Shown here: positions 16,550 through 25,556 of the stretch, one piece after another
Numbering within the stretch: position 1 is the stretch's first letter
Layout: every line of letters starts with the position of its first letter
NCBI GenBank assembly: GCA_903825395.1
Contig: CAIKAF010000019.1
Coordinates: forward strand, 62,001 to 126,000
From: an uncultured Flavobacteriales bacterium
GTDB taxonomy: Bacteria > Bacteroidota > Bacteroidia > CAIKAF01
Direction: 5' to 3'
Length of the DNA: 64,000 nt
Translations under genes and position numbers: made by a program
The notes under the pieces: generated by a model
Told to the model about the DNA's origin: nothing
What the model saw: only the letters and a program-made list of their open reading frames with translations
The model's database searches: none

Positions 16550-18507
16550 TGGACCCCGCCGTAAAGCTTAGTGTGGTCATTGTGAATTACAATGTGCGCT
16601 ACTTCCTAGAGCAGTGCTTAAAATCGGTAGAACAAGCAGGAGATGCCCTTCGAGAAAAACATGGAACCAATTCCCTTGAGGTTTTTGTGGTCGATAACCA
16701 TTCCGTAGATGATTCTATGGAAATGTGCCAACAGCTTTTCCCTTGGGTACATCGCATTGAACTGAATGAAAATATAGGGTTTTCAAGGGGCAATAATTTG
16801 GCCATTCGGAAGGCAAAGGGTCAATACATTCTTTTGCTGAATCCAGATACAGTCGTTGAGCGCGATACCTTTATTTCGACTGTCGAGTTCATGGATTTAA
16901 ATGCCGAATGCGGTGGCTTAGGGGTTCGCATGGTAGATGGCTCTGGCCGGTTTTTGCCGGAAAGCAAACGCGGATTGCCCACCCCTGCTGTTGCCTTTTA
17001 TAAAATGTTTGGTTTGGCTACCATCTTCCCTCGGTCAAAACGGTTTGGAAAATACCATTTGGGCTATTTGCCCCCCGACCAAATCCACGAGGTAGATGTG
17101 TTGTCTGGTGCGTTCATGATGTTGCGCTCAACCACACTCGATAAGGTAGGTTTGTTGGATGAGACCTTTTTTATGTATGGGGAAGACATTGACCTGAGTT
17201 ACCGCATACAACAAGGTGGTTGGAAAAATTTTTATTTCCCCGACACAACAATCATTCATTACAAAGGCGAAAGCACCAAAAAACGCTCTGTGAATTATGT
17301 GGTGGTCTTTTATAAGGCCATGGTCATTTTTGCAGAAAAACATTTCTCTCAAGGCAATGCCGGAGTTTTTCGCACCCTAATACATGTTGCCATTGTGTTT
17401 AGAGCATCTCTGGCCTTGGTTCGTAGGGCCGTAGAATGGTTGTGGATGCCTTTAATCGACGTGGTAGCCTTGACAGGACTTTTTTTATGCTTCTCTCGAA
17501 TTTGGGCCCGTCTGGTTACCTATCCCAAGGGGGGCCACTATCCTGATTTGGTTGACTTTTTTATAAGTCCAGGAATTGCCCTTGTTTTTGTTTTGATGAT
17601 TGGATTAAATGGAGGGTATCGAAAGCCCTTTAAATGGGTTCCTTGGATTCGAGGTGCTGCCTATGGAATGGGCTTGGTTTTACTGTTGTACGGGTTGCTC
17701 CCAGAATCCTTGAGGTTTGGAAGATCATTGGTCCTACTCGGTGCTGCAACTTCTATGGCGGGATTGACCTTATTGAGAGGAAGCTTAGGTCGGTTTTTTC
17801 CAAAAGGACCTTGGGGTGGAACCCGCCCTAAAATGAAACATGTACTTTTGATTGGCTCTACAAAAGAAGAAAATCGAATTTTACCCCTGCTGTCAGCATC
17901 CGGGCAAAATATCAATTACGTAGGACGGATCGATGCACAAGGAGAAGTTACTCAATTGGGAAGCCTTGCCGATGCTGAAGAAATTTTAGAAATAAAGAAA
18001 ATTGATGAAGTGATTTTTTGCGCTGCAGACCTGGCCGCCACCTCAATTATTAGTAATATGACGGCTTGGGAGTCCAAGAACATTGAATTTAAAATTGCCC
18101 CTCCCAACAGTGCCTTTATTATTGGAAGTCAAAGCATTCATAGCCCTGGAGAGTGGTACTTAGAGCAAATCAGTACCTTGGCGCAACCTGCAGTTCGCCG
18201 TCAAAAACGCATGTTTGATGTAGCCATATGCTTGATTTTCCCACTCTTAGGTCTGATTCTTCCAGGAAAGCTTGGCAAACGAAAAATGCTTCAACATTGG
18301 GCGCCGGTGTTGGTTGGTCGAAAAACCTGGGTAGGTTATGCTCCAAATGAATCTCAAGAGGGATTGCCGCCTTTGCCGCCATCTGTATTTGGACCGGGAG
18401 GACCAGAACAAGCGGCAGGTGCAGATTATGTTAAAGACCTAAATATACTGTATGCCCGAAATTATTCGGTGGCTTACGATTGGAAAGTGTTAATGGATTC
18501 ATGGTAA
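16549..18507 (+). CDS. GT2 glycosyltransferase fused to a degenerate polyprenyl sugar-transferase module
   Basis: 652 residues in three parts. Residues 5-250 are a GT2 domain: SVVIVNYN, VVDNHSVD, the LLNPDT donor site and the FMYGEDIDLSYR acceptor region. About residues 280-410 hold four or five membrane segments. Residues 425-560 look like the Rossmann domain found before the catalytic part of WcaJ-type phosphosugar transferases (HVLLIGSTKEE onward). The end resembles the start (RRQKRMFDVAICLIFP) and finish (LNILYARNYSVAYDWK) of that catalytic domain, but its KFRSM and DELPQ core is missing. Function may be a membrane-bound rhamnosyl- or similar transferase. Confidence 0.8.
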   Translation: MDPAVKLSVVIVNYNVRYFLEQCLKSVEQAGDALREKHGTNSLEVFVVDNHSVDDSMEMCQQLFPWVHRIELNENIGFSRGNNLAIRKAKGQYILLLNPDTVVERDTFISTVEFMDLNAECGGLGVRMVDGSGRFLPESKRGLPTPAVAFYKMFGLATIFPRSKRFGKYHLGYLPPDQIHEVDVLSGAFMMLRSTTLDKVGLLDETFFMYGEDIDLSYRIQQGGWKNFYFPDTTIIHYKGESTKKRSVNYVVVFYKAMVIFAEKHFSQGNAGVFRTLIHVAIVFRASLALVRRAVEWLWMPLIDVVALTGLFLCFSRIWARLVTYPKGGHYPDLVDFFISPGIALVFVLMIGLNGGYRKPFKWVPWIRGAAYGMGLVLLLYGLLPESLRFGRSLVLLGAATSMAGLTLLRGSLGRFFPKGPWGGTRPKMKHVLLIGSTKEENRILPLLSASGQNINYVGRIDAQGEVTQLGSLADAEEILEIKKIDEVIFCAADLAATSIISNMTAWESKNIEFKIAPPNSAFIIGSQSIHSPGEWYLEQISTLAQPAVRRQKRMFDVAICLIFPLLGLILPGKLGKRKMLQHWAPVLVGRKTWVGYAPNESQEGLPPLPPSVFGPGGPEQAAGADYVKDLNILYARNYSVAYDWKVLMDSW

Positions 18508-18698
18508 TGATAGCGAATGAATGCCCTAGTATGAGCAGAGGGCAGAAGAACCACAGCGGACTTTTTGCTGTTGTTGTTCGCTTCTTAAACTCCCCCAACT
18601 GCATCTTAAAAGTCAATAGTTAGACTTTAATCATTAAAATCCAATTTTATAGCTTGGGAATCTGTTGAATTCCAGTACTTTTATGCATATTTGAAGCT

Positions 18699-21257
18699 AT
18701 GAGAAATCTATTTGCTCTTGCACTTATCTTCCCACTGGGAGGATTGCTATTGACAACTCGAGCCCAACAATCTTGTTACCAAAATCCGTCCTTAGAAGGG
18801 CCCTCACAAGCTCACGTTGTCCCGGCGCCTTGGCAAGCATGTTATGGTTCTCCAGATACTCAACCTGGGCAGTGGGGCTTTACACAACCCCCCTCAAATG
18901 GCACCAGCTATGTTAGCGCTTTACACGATGGGTACAACCCAAATGGATATGCAGAAGGCATGACTCAGTTGTTGACCCCCTGTTTGGTGGCAGGTCAAAC
19001 CTACACGATTTCAGTTGACTTAGCCCATTCGCCCATCTACAATACTGCCTCCCCGGGCGATTGCCCCAGCTCCCTGGCCATTTACGGCGGCAACAATGCC
19101 TGCGGTATTGCCGAGACATTGTATACCTCAGGACCAATTACACACACCAATTGGCAGACCTACAATATCACCTTTACCCCAAGCCAAAATTATTGCTACA
19201 TCAGCTTTGCTCCATACCATGTTCAATATTGTTCAGGATACATCAACATTATGATTGACAATTTTTCATGTGTTGAAAATGTGGCAATAGCAACTACGGC
19301 AACTCCGGTTTCATGTGCCGGCAATTGCGATGGTTCAGTAACAGCAACACCAAATACAGGTGTGCCGCCTTTTACTTACCTCTGGACACCAGGAAATTAT
19401 ACCACTCAAACGGTGAATAATTTGTGTGCTGGTACTTACCAAGTGTTGGTGACCGATTCCAATGGATCCACAGCCACTTCATCAGTAGATGTTCTTAGCC
19501 CACAACCAATTACGGCCAGTTTTCAAACCATAAATCCATTGTGCAGTGGCCTTCCCAGTGGTAGCGCTCAGGTTTCAGGAAATGGAGGAAATGGCATTTA
19601 TTCCTACAGCTGGTCGCCCGGTGGTTTAACAGGGCCCTATATCGCTGGCTTAACAGCAGGTACCTACATCGTTACTGTGACCGATACCAATGGATGTACG
19701 GGAACAGATAGTGTAATTATTAATGCCCCTGCGCCCATTAACATCTCAGCACCTCAAATTACTCCCATTTCCTGTTTTGGAAATACCAACGGAGGAATAA
19801 GCTTCAATCTGTCCGGAGGAACAGGGAATTTGGTGTCCAGCTGGAATCCCAATATCGGTACAGGGACACAAGTTCAAAACCTAGGACCAGGAACCTATAT
19901 TTTATCCGTGGTAGATGACAATGGATGTACCGCAGCCGATACTGTTGTTTTAATTGAGCCTGCTGTACTTCAGCACAGTATGCAAAATACGCAGGTGTTG
20001 TGTCATGACTCAGCCAATGGCTCAGCAACAGTTGCGCCTCAAGGAGGAACGGCCCCCTATCAATTTGTCTGGTCAAACGGTCAATCAACTGGCTCAATTT
20101 CGGGTCTAGATACGGGTTACTATGCGGTTGTTATTACAGATGCAAACGGTTGTACCGATACGGGTTTAGTGGCCATAACTCAACCACCGCCTCTGGAAAT
20201 TAGCCTTCAAATCATTGACTCCATTTGTCAAGGTACCTCAATGAATTTGACTACTCAGCTACTTTCTTCTGGGGCAGGCGGAGTCAGTTATGTTTGGCAC
20301 AATGGTCAAGGCGCCCCCTCCATTCAACCCATAGCTACTGCATCCGGACCAACGCCAATTTGGGTTAATGTTACTGATGCAAATGGTTGTACATTTAGAA
20401 TTGACACCCTTGTGCAGGTGGGCAGTTTACCACAAATGCAATTAACGGTTCCAGATTTTTGTGCAGAACAAGCTCAATCCTTCAATTATCAGTTGGTTAA
20501 CCCTCATGGTCAGGTTCTTCAGCACCTGTTTGAAATGGATAGAAATGGAGTTCCTTTCATCGGCCCTGTGGATACCCTAAATCCTACATTTCAATTCAAT
20601 CAACCAGGTCAGTACACCTATACAGTTGAAGTGGAAACTGATTTTGGCTGCAGTACAACAATTCAGGGAAACTTTGAGGTATTCCCTTTGCCAACAGCTT
20701 CCTTTTCAACCGATCCTTTTTGTTTTTATGAGGTTACCCTGATCAATACCTCAACAGGAGGTTCCGGGACGTTGACCCCTACTTGGACTGTTCCAGGTTG
20801 GAATGGAGATACATTGATTTTAAATCAAAATGAGGCTGTTCACGTATTTCCAAATGTGCTGAATGCAGATGTAACGCTGCAAATTACCGATGCAAATGGA
20901 TGTAGGGATGATAGTACTCAGACAATTGATATTATCGGAGTTCCTGATCCACCAGCCATGCCAAATGTGCTAGTAATCAATCCCGAGACTAGTGGCAATG
21001 ACCGCCTCGATTTTACCACATTTGCTCCCTTCTTTAATTTATGTTATGACTATACATTGCATGTGTACAATCGCTGGGGAATTGAGGTGTTTTCTACAGT
21101 AAATTCGATAATCCAGCCAGATTTGACGTGTCAGGCTTGCTTTAAAAGTTTGAATCAAGCCGGACAAGAACTAAGCAATGGAAGTTATTTTTGGGTAATC
21201 CAAGGTTCTGAAGGGTTAGAAATGCAAGGAAGGTTCAGTATTTTTAGGCGGAATTAA
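18699..21257 (+). CDS. SprB-repeat protein with T9SS type B (gliding-type) sorting domain
   Basis: 852-residue secreted protein. The signal peptide is MRNLFALALIFPLGGLLLTTRAQ. Residues about 20-195 form a carbohydrate-binding-like N-domain (CYQNPSLEGPS onward). Four tandem SprB repeats follow at roughly 198-268, 269-345, 346-425 and 426-500, each with a cysteine near the start, a YxWxPG-type strand and a VTDxNGC end. The last 85 residues carry the gliding-motility-associated C-terminal pattern (YNRWGIEVF, LSNGSYFWVI, then a basic end). SprB is a surface adhesin for gliding in Flavobacterium; adhesion is inferred here. A CATATTTG box ends 5 bp before the ATG. Confidence 0.85.
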   Translation: MRNLFALALIFPLGGLLLTTRAQQSCYQNPSLEGPSQAHVVPAPWQACYGSPDTQPGQWGFTQPPSNGTSYVSALHDGYNPNGYAEGMTQLLTPCLVAGQTYTISVDLAHSPIYNTASPGDCPSSLAIYGGNNACGIAETLYTSGPITHTNWQTYNITFTPSQNYCYISFAPYHVQYCSGYINIMIDNFSCVENVAIATTATPVSCAGNCDGSVTATPNTGVPPFTYLWTPGNYTTQTVNNLCAGTYQVLVTDSNGSTATSSVDVLSPQPITASFQTINPLCSGLPSGSAQVSGNGGNGIYSYSWSPGGLTGPYIAGLTAGTYIVTVTDTNGCTGTDSVIINAPAPINISAPQITPISCFGNTNGGISFNLSGGTGNLVSSWNPNIGTGTQVQNLGPGTYILSVVDDNGCTAADTVVLIEPAVLQHSMQNTQVLCHDSANGSATVAPQGGTAPYQFVWSNGQSTGSISGLDTGYYAVVITDANGCTDTGLVAITQPPPLEISLQIIDSICQGTSMNLTTQLLSSGAGGVSYVWHNGQGAPSIQPIATASGPTPIWVNVTDANGCTFRIDTLVQVGSLPQMQLTVPDFCAEQAQSFNYQLVNPHGQVLQHLFEMDRNGVPFIGPVDTLNPTFQFNQPGQYTYTVEVETDFGCSTTIQGNFEVFPLPTASFSTDPFCFYEVTLINTSTGGSGTLTPTWTVPGWNGDTLILNQNEAVHVFPNVLNADVTLQITDANGCRDDSTQTIDIIGVPDPPAMPNVLVINPETSGNDRLDFTTFAPFFNLCYDYTLHVYNRWGIEVFSTVNSIIQPDLTCQACFKSLNQAGQELSNGSYFWVIQGSEGLEMQGRFSIFRRN

Positions 21258-21281
21258 TCCGTTTTTGGTACGACGTTCCAC

Positions 21282-21306
21282 AAATAGGCCTCGATAGACC
21301 TATTTT
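21282..21306 (+). terminator. Possible intrinsic terminator after the SprB-repeat gene
   Basis: AAATAGG pairs with CCTATTT around a 10-nt loop, followed by a short T tract. The stem is weak (7 bp), so the call is tentative. Confidence 0.4.
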
Positions 21307-21332
21307 AGTTGCTTTTGCCCGTACTTTAAACT

Positions 21333-22367
21333 ATGACATTGCTTAGAAAGACAAATTTACCCTTACGTATTGGATTGATACGGATCAGCTCCCTTGGAGA
21401 TATTATCCTAATTACACCAATAATTAGGTGCTTGTATCTTCAATTGCAAAAACCGGAATTGGTGCTAATCACCCATCCCGATATGCTTTCCTTATTTGAA
21501 CACAATCCGTATTTGCATTCTGTGATTGGATATGACCGACATGATACCGGAAAATCAGCCGCAGAGTTTTTAGGGACCATGCCAGATTTAATTATTGATT
21601 TGCAAAAAAACCTGAGAAGCCAAGCATTGACCCTGGGTGCTGGAGTTCCAATTTTGTCCTTTAAAAAGGAAAACATAAAAAAGTGGATGCTGGTAAACGC
21701 CCCTGGTTTTCATAGCAAATGCAGTCATGTGGTATCTAGGATGTTGAAGGCCTTAAGTCCTCTTAACATCGCTGACGATGGAGCTGGTGTAGAGCTACAT
21801 TTGCCTCCTGGTGAAGGGTCTGAAGAAAATAAGGAGGCTGTCATTGCAGGAGATTATGTGGCCATCGGCATTGGCTCAGCCCACGAAACAAAAGCCTTAT
21901 CGTTTGAGTTTTTAGACCGTTTTTTGGCCATTCAAACCTTACCTTGTGTTTTATTAGGCGGACCAAATGACCGAAAAAAAGGAGAGGCGATTGAAAAAAA
22001 ATACCCCAACATGGTGAGGTCAATGTGTGGAAAAACATCGCTTCTGCAAACGGCCATACTCGTTCAAAATGCCGCTCACGTTGTAACTGGCGACTCATTT
22101 ATTATGCACTTGGCCGCTTGCTTTTCTAAACCAATGGATGTTGTTTGGGCCAATACGATTCCTGAATTTGGGATGGAGCCCTACTATGGAACCAAAAGGC
22201 AATTTAGGGCCATATATCACCAAGTACATGAATTAGCATGTCGTCCATGCTCTAAAACAGGATTTAGTTCCTGCCCTAAAAGGCATCATAAATGCATGAC
22301 TCAAATTGCGGCATGGATTGTGCAGGTGTCCAATAAACAAAAATACCCTGAACCCATAACATTTTAG
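21333..22367 (+). CDS. Glycosyltransferase family 9 (heptosyltransferase-like)
   Basis: 344-residue cytoplasmic or membrane-peripheral enzyme. The N-terminal IRISSLGDIILITPII is the hallmark of ADP-heptose:LPS heptosyltransferases. The C-terminal donor half has AIGIGSAHETK, the conserved VVTGDSFIMHLAA and the region near WANTIPEFG. GT9 enzymes add heptoses to the lipid A-KDO core. The kdsB gene in this window shows that KDO-type LPS is made, although the sugar actually used is not known. It starts a run that continues with the TlpA operon 29 bp later. Confidence 0.88.
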   Translation: MTLLRKTNLPLRIGLIRISSLGDIILITPIIRCLYLQLQKPELVLITHPDMLSLFEHNPYLHSVIGYDRHDTGKSAAEFLGTMPDLIIDLQKNLRSQALTLGAGVPILSFKKENIKKWMLVNAPGFHSKCSHVVSRMLKALSPLNIADDGAGVELHLPPGEGSEENKEAVIAGDYVAIGIGSAHETKALSFEFLDRFLAIQTLPCVLLGGPNDRKKGEAIEKKYPNMVRSMCGKTSLLQTAILVQNAAHVVTGDSFIMHLAACFSKPMDVVWANTIPEFGMEPYYGTKRQFRAIYHQVHELACRPCSKTGFSSCPKRHHKCMTQIAAWIVQVSNKQKYPEPITF

Positions 22368-22396
22368 TAAACTTGTACCCGAACAAAAAACGCCCT

Positions 22397-22921
22397 ATGA
22401 AAAACCGATTTCTAGTCCCATTGGTACTTTTAGGTTTATGTTTTGCAGAAGCTTTATCTTCTCAAAAAACCTATACCCTGCCTGCTGCCGAGGTTCAGGA
22501 TTTAAAAGGTCAAACAGTTTCGACCTCCACATTTTCAAACGAGGGTAAGCCTGTTGTTATAAGCTTTTGGGCCACATGGTGCAAACCCTGCATTGCAGAG
22601 CTAAGCGCTATTCATGAGGAATATGAATCCTGGGTTGAGGAGACTGGGGTGAAATTAATTGCGATTTCAATTGATGACCAAAGAAATGTAGCAAAGGTTG
22701 CGCCCTTCATCAATGGCCGAGGATGGAATTATGAAGTGTATTGCGACCCCAATGGGAATTTTAAACGTGCACTATCGGTGAATACCGTTCCTCATACTTT
22801 TTTATTGGACGGAAATGGGAATATAGTTTGGCAGCATAATGCCTACAATCCTGGTGATGAAGAACATCTTTTTGAAATGATCCAACACGTCGCAGCCGGC
22901 AAGAAAATTGAATCAAAATGA
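22397..22921 (+). CDS. TlpA-like thioredoxin-fold protein
   Basis: 174 residues from ATG 22397; the frame also opens at a TTG at 22373, but only the ATG start puts the signal peptide (MKNRFLVPLVLLGLCFAEAL) at the N-terminus. The catalytic motif is WCKPC inside SFWATWCKPC, and the cis-proline VPHTFLLDGNG follows. Such proteins are periplasmic thiol-disulfide reductases. It overlaps the DUF6029 gene by ATGA (22918-22921), so translation is coupled. Confidence 0.9.
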   Translation: MKNRFLVPLVLLGLCFAEALSSQKTYTLPAAEVQDLKGQTVSTSTFSNEGKPVVISFWATWCKPCIAELSAIHEEYESWVEETGVKLIAISIDDQRNVAKVAPFINGRGWNYEVYCDPNGNFKRALSVNTVPHTFLLDGNGNIVWQHNAYNPGDEEHLFEMIQHVAAGKKIESK

Positions 22922-24603
22922 CGAGGACATTTAATCGAGTCCTTGTTGGGATTTTGACCTTGTGGTCTTGTTTTGGACTTAAGTCGCAAACCATTACTGA
23001 TTATGGAGAAATTCATGGTAATATTGGTGTAGATGCACAATATTATTTAGACGATGCGGCAATAAATACCCAGCCAGTCCCCGACATATTTCGCGCCAAT
23101 TCCTTTCTGAATTTAGTTTATACTCGAGGTAATTTCAGAGCAGGCTTAAGGTATGAGGCGTATATGCCCAAACCCTTACTCGGTTTTCCCGTGGCATTTG
23201 AAGGTCATGGAATTCCTTTCCGATACGCTGGATACACCTTAGGTCGCTTGGATATAACGGCGGGGAATTTTTACGAACAGTTTGGCAATGGACTTATTTT
23301 AAGGTCGTATGAAGAACGCGCCTTGGGGTTTGATAATGCTCTGGATGGCATCCGATTAAAATACCAACCTGTTGACGGGCTAAGGCTCACCGGATTTATC
23401 GCCAGACAGCGTTTTTATTGGGATTTTAGTCCAGGAAATATTAAGGGGTTTGATGCAGAAATAACCGCTAGAGAATTACTTCCTAAATTGGATTGGAAAA
23501 AGTGGAATATCATTTTTGGCGGGAGTTTTGTCAGTCGTTATCAAGCAGGACAAGAAATACCCAATCCAGAAAATCCTGCCAATCTGCTTGAAATTCCATT
23601 AAATGTGGGAAGTTTTTCGGGCAGATTAAATTTGGGATATGGCGGTTTTCAGCTTAACGCCGAATATGCATACAAAATCAATGACCCTAACGCATTAAAT
23701 AAATTTATTTACAAACCAGGCTCGGCTGCCTATGTAAGTGCAGCCTATTCAACCAAAGGTTTGGGGATCAGTTTGCAGGCAAAGCGGGTTGAAAACTTCG
23801 ATTTTAGAAGCGACCGCAATGCTCAAGGCAATGATTTGCTCTTGAATTTCATTCCCATGCTGAACAAGCAGCATACCTATGCTTTACCCGCAAGCATTTA
23901 TCCCTATGCTGTTCAGGCCAACAGCGAATTGGGCTGGCAAGCCGATGTGAATTTTACGACTCCTAAATGGTGGAGAAAAAAATACGCAACTACGGTTAAC
24001 CTAAATTTTAGCATGGTTTCTGCTCTTGATACCACTCCAACAGGTGATCGGTATGGGTATACGAGCTCTGCATTCGATTTGGGTAAACAGTACTATCTGG
24101 ATGCCAATATCGAAATCCAGCAGCCATTAAGTAAAAAGATGAAATTGTCAATGATGTATATGTACTTATGGCAAAATCAACGCTTGGTACAAGGTCAAGG
24201 TACTTCTGAAGACAATCTGATTGCCGCTCACATTGCTGTAATTGATGCTACCTGGAAGTTGGCAAAAAAGCATACCCTTCGCTTTGAACTGCAGCACTTG
24301 GCCACTCCTGCTCTTCAAAATCCACTGAACCCACTGGTGAACGGTAGCTGGGCTATGGGGCTGATAGAATATAATTTTAATCCATTGTTTTTTGCCAGTG
24401 TCATGAATCAATGGAGTTACGGAAATCCAGACGCTCAAAAACAATTGCACTATCCAACGGCCATGTTGGGTGTTACATTAAAAACAACCCGGATTGCCAT
24501 TGGATATGGTCGTCAACGAGAGGGCATAATTTGCATTGGTGGAGTATGTCGGCAGGTTCCCGCTAGCAATGGGCTAACGTTTAGTCTGATGAGTAGTTTC
24601 TAA
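22918..24603 (+). CDS. DUF6029-family outer-membrane beta-barrel protein
   Basis: 561 residues with a signal peptide (residues 1-24, ending KSQ). Alternating hydrophobic and aromatic strands fill the rest, typical of a large beta-barrel, and it ends in TFSLMSSF with the terminal Phe expected for outer-membrane insertion. The NFYEQFGNGLILRSYEER segment is the part I associate with DUF6029. Function is unknown. It lies between a TlpA-like reductase and an Omp28-like lipoprotein that also has a CxxC motif, an order I recall from other Bacteroidota. Confidence 0.8.
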   Translation: MTRTFNRVLVGILTLWSCFGLKSQTITDYGEIHGNIGVDAQYYLDDAAINTQPVPDIFRANSFLNLVYTRGNFRAGLRYEAYMPKPLLGFPVAFEGHGIPFRYAGYTLGRLDITAGNFYEQFGNGLILRSYEERALGFDNALDGIRLKYQPVDGLRLTGFIARQRFYWDFSPGNIKGFDAEITARELLPKLDWKKWNIIFGGSFVSRYQAGQEIPNPENPANLLEIPLNVGSFSGRLNLGYGGFQLNAEYAYKINDPNALNKFIYKPGSAAYVSAAYSTKGLGISLQAKRVENFDFRSDRNAQGNDLLLNFIPMLNKQHTYALPASIYPYAVQANSELGWQADVNFTTPKWWRKKYATTVNLNFSMVSALDTTPTGDRYGYTSSAFDLGKQYYLDANIEIQQPLSKKMKLSMMYMYLWQNQRLVQGQGTSEDNLIAAHIAVIDATWKLAKKHTLRFELQHLATPALQNPLNPLVNGSWAMGLIEYNFNPLFFASVMNQWSYGNPDAQKQLHYPTAMLGVTLKTTRIAIGYGRQREGIICIGGVCRQVPASNGLTFSLMSSF

Positions 24604-24616
24604 AAATCGTTTTATC

Positions 24617-25495
24617 ATGAAGATGAATAACCTGTTGTTTTTTTTACTTCCAATTTTGATTCTGTCAATGTCGGGCTGCGATGTTATTGAAAACCCAGAC
24701 GGCCCGCCTGCTCCAGTTATTCCATTTTGTTCAGATACTCCAAGTTTTGAATCGCGTTCTACGCCCTTGGTAAAGGTTCTACTTGAAGATTATACCGGAC
24801 ACCGCTGTGGTAATTGCCCTTTAGCAGCGAAGGAACTTCATGACCTTCAAGAAATGTACCCCGGTCAAGTGGTTGGAATGGCCGTTCATGCTCAGGCTGC
24901 CGGGTATTTTACTGCTCCAAAAACGGGTTCAAAGTTTACCCACGATTTCAGAAATGAAGTGAGTAATACCTTAGATGACTTTTTTCAGGTTGCTGCTACA
25001 GGCCTACCTAAGGGAGTGATTAATCGGAAAACTGTTAATGGTGCCTATGACTTACCTCTGTCCATTTGGGGTCAAGTTCTACAGCAAGAATTGAATTTAG
25101 AACAGCGTGCAGATATTCAAATTAAATCCATTTGGGATAGCACCACATCTTCCTTGTGTGCTTTTGTTTTTGTTGAGGATATTTCAGGAAGTTTGCCCGA
25201 TAGCCTGATGCTAAGTATGTATCTTACCGAAAATAATTTTGTGAACTGGCAAGCAGATTATTCCATTCCAGGTGAGGAAATTGAATTTTATGAACACAAC
25301 CATATTTTGAGGGCCAGCTTAGGCCCGATTTGGGGAAAACCAGTTAAAATGAACGGGAATTCTTGCATAATTTCCTTCAGCAAGAACTTTGAAGGTGCGT
25401 CTTGGGTAATGAGCAATTGCAATCTCGTTGCGGTACTGCAAAATGGGTTTACCCGAGAGGTTATACAGGTAGAAGAAATTATAGCACTGCCTTGA
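24617..25495 (+). CDS. Omp28-like lipoprotein with thioredoxin fold
   Basis: 292 residues. The lipobox LSMSGC puts the acylated cysteine at residue 21. Just after a Pro-rich linker, VLLEDYTGHRCGNCPLAAKEL carries the CxxC that defines the Omp28-related group, followed by VGMAVHAQAAGYF and the LPKGVINR segment equivalent to the cis-proline loop. The C-terminal 130 residues form a beta-rich domain. It is probably outer-membrane anchored and may be the redox partner or client of the TlpA-like protein two genes upstream. Confidence 0.83.
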   Translation: MKMNNLLFFLLPILILSMSGCDVIENPDGPPAPVIPFCSDTPSFESRSTPLVKVLLEDYTGHRCGNCPLAAKELHDLQEMYPGQVVGMAVHAQAAGYFTAPKTGSKFTHDFRNEVSNTLDDFFQVAATGLPKGVINRKTVNGAYDLPLSIWGQVLQQELNLEQRADIQIKSIWDSTTSSLCAFVFVEDISGSLPDSLMLSMYLTENNFVNWQADYSIPGEEIEFYEHNHILRASLGPIWGKPVKMNGNSCIISFSKNFEGASWVMSNCNLVAVLQNGFTREVIQVEEIIALP

Positions 25496-25556
25496 TGCAA
25501 AGTTCAAAGTCCATTTTTTTTTCATTTCAACCAAAATTGGTTCTATACCTCCCCGT

